Of a DNA stretch of 13,639 bases, positions 1-8,411 are shown piece by piece. Below the pieces are notes generated by a model. That model did not search any database. It saw only the letters and a list, made by a program, of their open reading frames with translations, and was not told the origin of the DNA. A program made the translations under genes and the position numbers. The stretch's first letter is position 1, and each line of letters opens with the position of its first letter. Source of the DNA: Astrothelium macrocarpum (Eukaryota; Ascomycota; Dothideomycetes; Trypetheliales; Trypetheliaceae); NCBI GenBank assembly GCA_021030915.1, contig JAGEMR010000268.1, forward strand, positions 1 to 13,639, read 5' to 3'.

Positions 1-17
1 TTCTCCTACTCCCTTTC

Positions 18-36
18 AGGCCTAGCGCTCAGGCCT
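18..36 (-). other. Hairpin in the 3' UTR of LINE copy A
   Basis: Two AGGCCT hexamers (18-23 and 31-36) flank a 7-base loop and can pair as a 6-bp GC-rich stem in the minus-strand transcript. It lies about 15 nt before the point where the A-rich tail begins in copy B. The surrounding 64 bases differ from copy B at one position, which makes this the best preserved part of the element outside the 5' leader. In other LINEs 3' stem-loops help the reverse transcriptase recognise its RNA; that role here is inference. Confidence 0.5.
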
Positions 37-143
37 ATGTGGGGATCTAGCTGACTAATCTAACATATGCCTTACAACTTTTGGTACCCTTTTATCAATC
101 TAGATTACAATCAAAATGACTATATAAGCTGTTTCTTTTCCTG

Positions 144-151
144 ATCTGAAT
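144..151. repeat. Target-site duplication, left copy (atctgaat)
   Basis: The 8 bases before the left terminus of the hAT element match exactly the 8 bases after its right terminus (2724-2731). Eight base pairs is the diagnostic duplication length of the hAT superfamily. Copy B has one version of this site (8231-8238, atttaaat), which differs by one C-to-T and one G-to-A. Confidence 0.93.
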
Positions 152-163
152 CAGACATCGGAA
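152..163 (+). repeat. hAT left terminal inverted repeat
   Basis: CAGACATCGGAA, the exact reverse complement of 2712-2723. It begins with CA, as is common for hAT termini, and directly abuts the target-site copy. Confidence 0.93.
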
Positions 164-327
164 TGATAAGCGGGTATTATTAATTATTTGAATAATTCAT
201 AACTAATGAATTAGAATTGGATTAGATAAATTATTCAATATTATCCCGACTTTTATCCGATTACCCGAATTAGTTTTCACATTAAAAAAAATTTTTCCAT
301 TTTATCCTTGTACAAGATTTTCGTAAA

Positions 328-2467
328 ATGGTATCCAATTCTGAAATTTCTTTTATCATTCCTTCTTCTGAAATTGTGAATGTACGAAAAAAGGGTCGAA
401 AATAAATTTCTATTATTCATCAATACATTCGCAAATCATGAAAGGACGAATCTGAGAGAGAAAACAATAGAACAATTCTTTATTACACATTTGAAAATTA
501 TTTGTACAAAATAACTGTCATAATTAATTTTCAAAGTCATCTCAAGATTTAGCATAAAATTCGTGTTGATCTTCATACACTTCATATAAAACAAGTCTCT
601 GTTTTTCAATTTTTGGATCTTTATCACGGAATTATGGAAGATACGTACGAAATAAATGAATTTAAATATTTGATGTATAAGAAGGCATTTTAACGAAAAT
701 AAGAAATTTTTCATAAAATATTAGTCAATCTGATGATTATACAAAATCTTTCCTTTTAATTAATTGAATGGCCAGAATTTCATATCTTATTTTCAATTTT
801 GAATCCGATGATAATAGAACACATTCCAGTAAATGTTAAAATTCTTATTTCATATATGGAGAAATAATTCATACGATAAAAAGATCTTATACGAAAAGAA
901 TTCCAATCTGTTTTAATCAATATCCATCTTTCAATTGACGTCTGGATCTTATCCAATCAATTTCTTTTTCTCGCAATTTATGCGTATTATATGAATAATA
1001 ATTTCAAATTTCGAAAAATTCTTCTAGTCCTTCGTACGATAACTGGCCATTTAGAAAAAAACCAATGAATAGCTATTGATCAAATCCTTTAAGAATATGA
1101 AATAAAACATAAAATTGAAATTGTGATTGGAAATAATTCTAATACGAACGATATTTTATATTATATGATGAATAAAGAATTTAAAACACATAAGATTTCT
1201 TGGAATTCATGAAAATAAAGGATTTGTTATTCAGATCATATCATCAATTTTATTATATAAGACTTTCTTTTTAAAGATTCTATGAATATTATCTTTATAG
1301 AATCATACGACCAATAAGAATAAAATGGAATTGAATTAGATGAATATCAGTAACAGAAAAAAATAAATCATTTTCGTATAATAGGAGTTTTTGAAAAATT
1401 TCATAATATTGTTATTCATAATTGAAACTCACCAGTTCGTATAAAAGATTTCAAATATTTTATAGAAAAACTGCTTCTATTGGACAATTATACGAGATGG
1501 AATTCTTGGTTCAATCTTTTTGAAATTACAATCAATTATGAGCCGCAGATTGATCAATACATAAGACTTTATCTTGAAATTTTAAAATCTGATCTTCTTG
1601 ATACGTACGAATGGAAATATCTTCATATTATTCATACATTCTTAGCACCATTTCATATAACAATTCTTACGTTTGAGGATAATCAATCGCATATTGATAA
1701 AATATTAGAACAGATAGATATCTTATTTATATATATTAAAGCCTTTTTGATATATATAAATTAATTTAAATTTGTATTTATACAATAAAAATTAACAAAA
1801 TTAGAATGAAAAAAAAGATATAGATTCAGATTTTATTATACGAATTAAATTTAATTGGGATAAATTTCAAAAATATTACGAAATTTCAGACGATTCATCA
1901 TATTATATCGCAGTTTTAATGTTTCATTCATATTATCGTACGAATTATATTCAATAAATTTGGCCAGAATAATGGAAATATCCAATTTTATAAAACGTTC
2001 AATCTTTCTGGAATGAGTATTAAATAATTCATAATATTGTTAAATCTCTTTCGTACGAAGATATCCGTCCAAGAATTCCGGTAAAACAATCTCAAATAAT
2101 TTTATATGACAATATTGCTGCAGATATATAAAGCAAATTTTGTATATAAAAAAAGAATGAAAATGAATATCAATTGTATTATCAAGATAAACCGTATAAA
2201 TTTGGAAAATTTTCATCTTTATAATGATGGTATAAAGATCAATAACAAATTAAATATCCATCTTTTTCTCGTTTTGCGATTGAAATATTTTCTATTTCAG
2301 TTATAAATGATATATCAGAAAGAATTTTTTCATAAATTTGTCGTATAATTAATTGGAATCGTACAAAATTTAACCCTGAAAATATTGAAAGAATTGAATG
2401 TTTAAAAAATTGGATTCAAAATAATATTTCAAATCTTGATTTGAATGATATTGAGATAGAAGAGTGA
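328..2467 (+). pseudogene. hAT transposase (BED finger, DDE/RNase H-like core, C-terminal dimerisation), RIP-inactivated
   Basis: Relic of a transposase of about 713 codons. The ATG at 328 is chosen because it is in frame with everything up to 1764. At residues 18-80 lies a BED-finger trace: an I-L-Y-Y-T stretch where Cys is expected, then H-L-K-I-stop-H. S-I-D-V-W at 931-945 fits the region of the first catalytic Asp. V-I-G-N-N-S-N at 1123-1143 falls where the second is expected but lacks Asp. H-N-stop-N-S-P at 1417-1434 shows a Trp codon turned into TGA. The longest open piece, 1426-1761, holds T-R-W-N-S-W (1492-1509), an E-W-K-Y-L block and a P-F segment. After 1764 the frame moves by +1: W-Y-K-D-Q, Y-P-S-F-S-R-F, S-E-R-I-F-S and I-E-C-L-K-N-W end at TGA 2465-2467. 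hAT membership is firm; catalysis is not possible. Confidence 0.88.
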
Positions 2468-2711
2468 TCAGGTAAAATTTTGTACGAAAGTCAAAAATTC
2501 TTTTTAATTTCATTTTTGATTATGTCAAACTCATGTTAATGTATGAAGGTCTCTGTACAATTCAATCAATTCAAATTTATAAATAATGGGTCGTATTAGC
2601 TTTAATTAGAATAGTCAAGTAAAAAACAACGTTTGAATTAGAATAATTTGAATAATCCATTCATTACTATCCTATTTACGGACTATTCATTATTATCCAA
2701 TTCATTAATCC

Positions 2712-2723
2712 TTCCGATGTCTG
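2712..2723 (-). repeat. hAT right terminal inverted repeat
   Basis: TTCCGATGTCTG on the plus strand, the exact inverse of 152-163. It is followed at once by the right target-site copy. Confidence 0.93.
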
Positions 2724-2731
2724 ATCTGAAT
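2724..2731. repeat. Target-site duplication, right copy (atctgaat)
   Basis: Identical to 144-151. The LINE 3' UTR resumes at 2732 (tctaggg), matching copy B from 8239 (tttaggg), so the junction is exact to the base. Confidence 0.93.
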
Positions 2732-2900
2732 TCTAGGGTGTGTTTTAGAATGATACCAATTTTGCTGAAGGCCTGATATCCTATTTATCGCTCAGAAATT
2801 ATTTCCACAATTTCTTTCATCATTGCTCTTTCGTATTCTGTAAACGCCTGATTTGAATTACAAAAGAAAGTGCTTTTTTGACAGTTTATTTGTCTGACTT
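2732..2900 (-). other. LINE copy A 3' UTR, part between ORF2 stop and the hAT insertion
   Basis: Non-coding and colinear with 8239-8411 of copy B. Differences are mostly transitions, with C or G lost from either copy, plus a few indels around 2800-2825. No other signal seen. Confidence 0.7.
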
Positions 2901-5900
2901 CTAATTTGCCAAAGGCCCATCTAGTGCCTCTGATGTGTATGCTTCCAGTATTACTGCTGTGTGTGGTATTTGCCTATTATTTGGCCATATATCTTTGCGC
3001 TCTTTTGCCCATTGAAAGTAATGTTGAAGAAAATGTTCGACTATTTCTGATTCACCATATTCGTATAGGTTATTCTCAGTTCTATTAATTTTATGTAAAT
3101 AACTATTTAATTTATAATATTCTGATCGTAGTTGAATTAAAAATGAGGCTTTTTTTTTGTTCAATTCGTCATACATTCTTCTGATATATTTGTCTGGAAT
3201 AGCCGCGTCCTGTATATACAAATTCCTGTTATTTATATCCCTTTGAAATTATATACGTTTATTCTTTTGGAAATTTAGACAGTCTTTTTGAATTGAATTT
3301 GTTTTTATTATTATATTTGTTAGATTATAGCCTTTTTCTGTTATTATTTTTATTAATCTGTATATTCTTTTATTTTTTTTATAATTTCTGTATATCGGAA
3401 TTCAATGAAATTGAATCGGAATTTCTTTTTATTCAATTTTTCTGAATAAATTATATACGTTTTAAAATAATTCGCATTTTTTGAAAGATTTTTAAATCAT
3501 ATAAAGAATTTTTTTATTATCTCAAACGATTTATATTATATTGAATCTTTTTTATAAATTTGAGAATTTATAAATCGTTATATTAAAAATTTTTTTAATA
3601 ATTTTTAATTCGATTTTTATTGATATTAATTGATTATTTCGGTTCATCGTAAAGAATTTATGAAATCCGTAAAAATAAAATATATAAAAATTCAATTCTA
3701 TTAGATCATTTCTGACCGATTTATTTATAAAAAATATTTTTATATAATACTGAATTATATATAAAATATTAAAAAATATTATAATTATTATTTATCATGA
3801 AAATTTATTAAAAATTGGAATTATTTCAAAATTTTTTATTTATAATGATTAATATAAATTTGTTATTATTTTTAATAATGATTGAAATCTTTTATTCTGG
3901 TTTAATTTTTTAAAAAATTTCTAATAAATATGATTTTTTGAATATATATATAATTTGATCCAAAAATATTTGATATTTTTTATTAGACGATTTTAAACCA
4001 AATTTAATCCTATTTCGATTATAATTATATGATACATAATTATTCAGAATATTTTTATAATTATTAATATTTCTAATTTTATTATTCTCTCAATTCTACG
4101 TTATATCATTTTAATAAATTTAGGATATCAGATAGGAATTTTATAATTTATATTTGATATTATAATAATTTTGAATAATTATCGAATTATTTTTAATTAA
4201 AATCTTTGAAATCGTTTTAATATTAATACTGATTTTTTATTTCTTTTAATTATTTTTATTATATGAATTTTAAAATTAAATTTTTGATCAAAAATAATAT
4301 CAAATAATTTGATTTTTATTAATAATTGAATTTCTGTATTTATAATTCTGAATAAAATATTTTTATCAGAAATTTTTTTATTTTTAGAAAAATGAATAAA
4401 TTAAATTTTTTTTAATTTAAATATAATTCCGTTATTATTTATCTATTATTCTATTTTTGGAAGAATAATAATTCGAATTTGATATAAATTTTTTTTTTTT
4501 ATATTATTAATTATTCATATATTGAAATCATTTATAAAGGTAAATGAATTATTATTATTTAATATCCGTTTGATTATTAGATTAATATTATAAAATAAAA
4601 ATAAAAATAATGATAATAGAGATTCTTGTGAAAGATTTATATGAATGATTTTTTAAATATCTGATTTTTTTTTATTAATCATAATAGATACTTTTTTATT
4701 AAAATAGAAATTAAATATTTATTGGATTAATATTTTTGGAATATATTTTTATTAAAATTTTTGGATTAATATTTAAGGATTTATTTTATTATAAATTCTT
4801 TTAATATCAAAATTCATTAAAAATAATATCTTTTTATATTTTCAAATTTGATAAATTTATTCTATGAGATATTAAAAAATATCGATTATAAATCTTTATT
4901 TTCTGATTCCAAAATATATTTTGAAAAATAGATTATATATTTTATCTAAATAAAATAATCATTCAATTAGAATTATTTTTAAAAATTTTTTTAATATAAA
5001 TAATAATGAAATCGGATAATATATTTTAAATTATTAATAATCTGATTTATTCGACTTTCATAATAGAATAATTCGAATTATTTTTCATTATTATGAGAGA
5101 TATCCAATTTATAATAATATTTTGAAGAATTGGAATATTTTATTTTTTATTATTGGTCAAAATTTTTATTATATCATTATTGATAATTTATTCGTTTTTA
5201 TTGTTTTAAAAGATTTTATTTTCAATAATATTTTATGAATTTCTTTTTTTATTAATTCTATTCATTAGAATTGATTAAAAATATATTCTATTCTTATTTG
5301 ATTTATATCTATTATCTGACTGAAAAATTAGAATAATAAAATTATGGAAATTTCTTTATTTATGATTATTATTTTTTGTTTAATATAAAATACTGATATA
5401 ATTCCAAATTGATTTTATTTTTATGAATGAAAATATTTGATATTTTTTCAGATATTATCTATATTATTTAAAAATTCGTGTCAATATATATATTTTATTT
5501 TCGTATTATATCGTAAAATAATTTTTGAATCTTTTTTATTTTTTATTTTAAATAATCATTTTTATAATCGTAATTCCGGAATATTTTAATTTTATTTCTA
5601 ATTTTTATATATATTTGACGGAATAGAATGAGATTAAATATCCATTATCTTTTTTTATATAACGAGAATTTTGAAATTGAAATATGATATTATATAATTT
5701 TATTCATTATACTGATAAATTATTGAATTAAATTGTCAATATTTTCCAATTATAATATTAAAAAATTTATTTCATTTATTATATGAATTATTATTAAAAT
5801 CTTTTTTCGTATTTTTTTTTAATTGATTTATTGAATTAATGATTTTATTTCAAAAATGGATTCGTATATATTTAAATTAAAATTTATTTTAATTATTTTA

Positions 5901-6583
5901 TGATCTTATTTATATGATATTGGTTAAATATCATATTTGATAAGATTTTGATATAATTCCGTTGAAATAAATGAAAAATTGATTATTGATTCTGATTCAT
6001 GTATAAACATGTCTTTCAAAAAAAATAATTATAAATTATATTTTTTTATAAATTGTAAAATGTCTATTTTTTGATTTTATCGTATTATATTCCCATTCCA
6101 AAATTGATCGTATCGATTGAAATTCCCGATTATTAGAAATTTATATATTGAATAACGTAATTTTATTTATTCAATTATTTAAAGGGCTATATTTAATATA
6201 TTTATATCTGCCATTAATATACCATTAATTAATAGAATATAAACCGAAAAAATAAATAATATTTGATTTTCGAATTGAATTTCAATTATTATAATATCCG
6301 ACGATGATATTTGAATTTAATGGATTTAAATTCTTCGATTGATATAAATCAAAATCTTAAATGGATATTTATTATTTTTGATTTCCGTGGATTGAAATTG
6401 GATCTAATTCGGATATATTTACGAGATTATAATAATTTATCATTTTAGAATCCAAAAATAAGATAATTTCTAAAATAAAAATAAATCAAAATTTTTAAAA
6501 TCTGTATCATTTAATATAATATATTATATTTTTGGCATTTTTTGTATATTTATCTGCAGAATTTGTAATTTTTTATTATTCAT
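2901..6583 (-). pseudogene. LINE copy A ORF2 (APE endonuclease / reverse transcriptase), RIP-inactivated
   Basis: The enzyme ORF of the retrotransposon, once able to nick target DNA and copy the element RNA into it. ATG at 6583-6581 (M-N-N-K-K-L-Q) leads into I-L-Q-I-N-I-Q (6545-6565) and a following D-L-F-L-F-stop, which fits the start of an AP-like endonuclease with the expected Q-E-P damaged. The reverse transcriptase box at 4524-4538 reads F-I-N-D-F where copy B reads F-I-D-D-F, so the first catalytic Asp has become Asn. The C-terminus is open for 106 codons (3221-2901): L-N-S-Y-L-H, then Y-E-Y-G (3054-3065) and H-F-L-Q-H-Y where copy B has Cys, ending G-P-L-A-N and TAG. Length is 3,683 nt, one base short of copy B; the loss lies between 6583 and 4538. 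An RNase H domain was looked for but not recognised. Confidence 0.88.
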
Positions 6584-7541
6584 GAGTTTGGTATTTTTGG
6601 ATTAGTTTAATTTGAATTGAATAATTAATGGATTATGAATAATGATTTCTGAAATAATTTATACAATAAATAATGGCTATACAATTTCCAGTATTATATC
6701 CCTTTTTTGAATAATTTAGATATTTCTTTTGATTTTTATAATTTCTAATTATGTGATTGAATTCATTATATTTTCTGCATTATATCGTATAAAATTTGTG
6801 GAATTCGTTTACGTAAATTAATTCTTCTTAAATAAATACGTAATCTTTGATAAAAAAAGCACTCTTTTTTTCTTATATAGAATATATTAGGAATAATTAT
6901 ACGGTCCATCTTTTAAATGGCTGGCTGAGGTATCAAATAATTTGAATGAATAGGCTATTCTTTTCGCTAAACTGACGGTAGAATTCATCAGACATTTTTT
7001 CTTCTTTATCTGAATTTTCTATTTTGAATTTATTCATTTTTAAAAATTTCATTTTAAAATATTCTTATATAATAGATTTTGTTTTATTAAATTCTAATTC
7101 CGAAATATTCTTTTATAATTCTTTATTTTTGATTATTTATATTATTTATTCATTATTAAATATAAATTGAATTCGTTTTTTTTTTTTAAAAGTCATTATT
7201 ATATATCTAATATTTTCGAAATTTTATATAATTTGCAAAATTCTATTCATTATTTTTTATAGATCTTTTATTTCTTCTATAATTATGATTATATTTCGTA
7301 GATTGAATTTTATATTTGGGAGATGGTGAAGGCCTTGAATTGCCGTTCGAATGTTATTTGGATTTGAGATAGAACAGAAATTTGAATTTGAATCTGATGG
7401 CGTTATTGCAATTAAAGAAGATAATATTCTTACACTCGAGGTTACTGAAACGTACGAACGGAACTGGAATAATTATATCTCTGAAAAGGCTTTTTCCAAA
7501 CCATTAATAATCTTTTGAAGATTTATTATCGTATCCGCCAT
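6576..7541 (-). pseudogene. LINE copy A ORF1 (Gag-like, three CCHC zinc knuckles), RIP-inactivated
   Basis: RNA-binding ORF1 of the retrotransposon, 322 codons including stop with no net frameshift. It starts M-A-D-T-I-I-N-L-Q-K at 7541; the first stop comes after 22 codons (TAA), then about 70 codons are open. The C-terminal third carries three zinc knuckles at residues 255-268, 274-287 and 293-300, spaced C-x2-C-x4-H-x4-C twice and then C-x2-C-x3-H. Surviving ligands are Cys255, His263, Cys287, Cys293 and His300; the others read Tyr, as expected for TGY to TAY or CAY to TAY. Knuckle neighbours such as N-E-F, I-I-R-N and S-K-K-G are well kept. The stop TAA (6578-6576) overlaps the ORF2 start by 8 nt. 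Function is inferred from LINE Gag proteins; no RRM was recognised. Confidence 0.8.
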
Positions 7542-8069
7542 CTATTTGATTTATTCTGAAAATTTATTATTTTCCTTTTTATATTCTATCTTTATTTCTT
7601 TTATATATTATAGGATCTGAACCAGTTGTTTATCAGTATATTTTCAGATTACCATTTTTTATTTTAGAAGAATTTGTTCGTTGGCCGTATTTTCGTGTAT
7701 TTTTATAAAGGGTTTGATAATGCATTTGGATTTTATAATTCCGGTTCGTTGGAATATGGAGTTTACGGATTCGTTATTAATTACATTTATTCTCGAATAT
7801 CTGCGCTTTCCAAGCACCATACACGCGTTGCGGAGAGATTAGGCTGATAGAGGTATCGATTCGTATTTGGTTTCGCCTTCTCCCGCCCAATAATTCCCCA
7901 AATAGTAGAGAGAATACGACCGCGTACTCGTGCGTGGGCACGCTCACATGCCGGGCGCGTTTCCTGCTTCCTGCAGGCGTTAGGCTGTTGAGACTTCCAA
8001 TAGGTTAAAAGAATCCTGTCGCCAAAATCGATTGCTGATCCCTGTATGTCCTCCAATCCCCTAATAATA
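7542..8069 (-). promoter_or_regulatory. LINE copy A 5' leader with one diverged monomer
   Basis: 5' UTR and likely internal promoter of copy A. 7542-7780 is AT-rich; 7780-8060 is an abrupt GC-rich island. A monomer related to the 176-bp units of copy B runs from about 7895 to 8050 (about 156 bp). About ten bases of a second one (ctccaatcc, from 8051) follow before the junction with copy B's tail. It keeps CCTGCAGG (7970-7977) and CCAAT motifs. The CACGTG of copy B is CACATG here (7945-7950), one transition away. Minus-strand open frames through the island are not conserved in copy B and are judged non-coding. Confidence 0.6.
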
Positions 8070-8070
8070 G

Positions 8071-8088
8071 ATTTTTGATTTGATTTTT
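8071..8088 (-). repeat. A-rich 3' tail of LINE copy B
   Basis: Read on the minus strand this is AAAAATCAAATCAAAAAT, an A-rich tail with an AAATC-like period, directly after the conserved 3' end and directly before copy A's 5' end. A simple-repeat tail of this kind is usual at LINE 3' ends and supports the minus-strand orientation. Copy A's tail would lie just left of the window. Confidence 0.65.
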
Positions 8089-8411
8089 CTCCTACTCCCT
8101 TTCAGGCCTAGCGCTCAGGCCCATGTGGGGATCTAGCTGACTAATCTAACCTGTATCTTACAACCTTTTGGTGCCCTTTTGCCAGTCTAGATTATTATTA
8201 AAATGATTATATAAACTGTTTCTTTTTCTGATTTAAATTTTAGGGTGTGTTTTAGAATAATGCCAATCTTGCTGAAGGTCTGATATCCTATTTGCCGTTC
8301 AGAAATCCTTTTCACAGTTTATTTTTTTCATTATTACTCTTTCGTGTTTTATAGACGTTTGATTTGAATTATAAAAGAAAGTATTTTTTTGACAGTTTGT
8401 TTATCTGGCTT
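8089..8411 (-). other. LINE copy B 3' UTR with hairpin
   Basis: About 320 nt between the ORF2 stop and the A-rich tail. The last 64 bases match 3-66 of the window almost exactly. The hairpin lies at 8104-8122: AGGCCT (8104-8109) and AGGCCC (8117-8122) around the same 7-base loop. The single change against copy A turns an A-U pair into a G-U pair in the minus-strand RNA, so the stem is kept. The former target site of the hAT copy (8231-8238) lies in this UTR. Confidence 0.6.
8231..8238. other. Empty site corresponding to the hAT insertion
   Basis: The sequence atttaaat occurs once here, flanked by tttctttttctg on the left and tttagggtgtg on the right. Those flanks match the outer flanks of the hAT element in copy A, which has the same site twice as atctgaat. 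This paralogous empty site confirms both the element ends and the 8-bp duplication. Confidence 0.88.

Larger units (their letters stand above)
152..2723 (+). mobile_element. hAT-superfamily DNA transposon, full length, inactivated
   Basis: A 2,572-bp cut-and-paste transposon with 12-bp perfect terminal inverted repeats (CAGACATCGGAA), an 8-bp target-site duplication and one plus-strand transposase relic filling most of the interior (328-2467). Size and layout match autonomous fungal hAT elements. Inside the termini both ends carry related AT-rich subterminal sequence around TAATGAATT and TTGGAT, as hAT ends often do. It was inserted into the 3' UTR of LINE copy A. The body is RIP-like: many stops, Trp and Gln codons turned to stop, Cys to Tyr. 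It is unusually rich in TACGA/TCGTA (at least 20 sites). No second gene is visible in it. Confidence 0.92.
1..8069 (-). mobile_element. LINE copy A: Tad1-like non-LTR retrotransposon, RIP-damaged, split by a hAT insertion
   Basis: Minus-strand LINE whose 5' end is near 8069 and whose 3' end continues left of position 1. Read 5' to 3' it has a GC-rich leader (7542-8069), ORF1 (7541-6576), ORF2 (6583-2901) and a 3' UTR (2900-2732, resuming at 151). A hAT element plus one target-site copy interrupts the 3' UTR; without them the unit is about 5.5 kb. Copy B at 8071-13639 is colinear. Positions 1 and 8087 correspond, as do 2732 and 8239, and the differences are nearly all C/T or G/A. The family call rests on ORF1 zinc knuckles, an APE-like start to ORF2, the F-I-x-D-F reverse transcriptase box and a C-terminal Cys/His motif. 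Tad1-like is the best fit for an ascomycete; the exact clade is not proven. Confidence 0.85.

Noticed and set aside
436..714. A 92-codon minus-strand open frame
   Set aside because: It lies antisense to the BED-finger part of the hAT transposase; no stop arises because the region is AT-rich and skewed.
2106..2306. A 66-codon plus-strand open frame inside the hAT element
   Set aside because: It is one frame off from the recognisable C-terminal transposase reading that covers the same bases.
2906..3088. A 60-codon plus-strand open frame, with a near-identical one at 8417-8599
   Set aside because: It is the antisense of the conserved ORF2 C-terminus in both copies. The minus-strand reading has the C-E-C-G / H-F-L motif and explains the conservation.
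3240..7300. Mitochondrial or bacterial AT-rich origin for the window
   Set aside because: No organelle genes, tRNAs or rRNAs; the AT bias is produced by transitions in identifiable eukaryotic transposons, and GC-rich islands remain.
7787..8056. An 89-codon minus-strand open frame in the GC-rich island, and relatives at 13249-13461 and 13256-13444
   Set aside because: They fall in the LINE 5' leader. The frame is not kept between the copies past the shared monomer, and no domain is recognisable; the few stops reflect GC content.
1..8170. The repeat at 1-143 and 8087-8230 as long terminal repeats of an LTR retrotransposon
   Set aside because: Homology does not stop after the end segment but continues through the whole 5.5-kb unit, and the coding content is LINE-type (zinc-knuckle ORF1, APE-like ORF2), with an A-rich tail.
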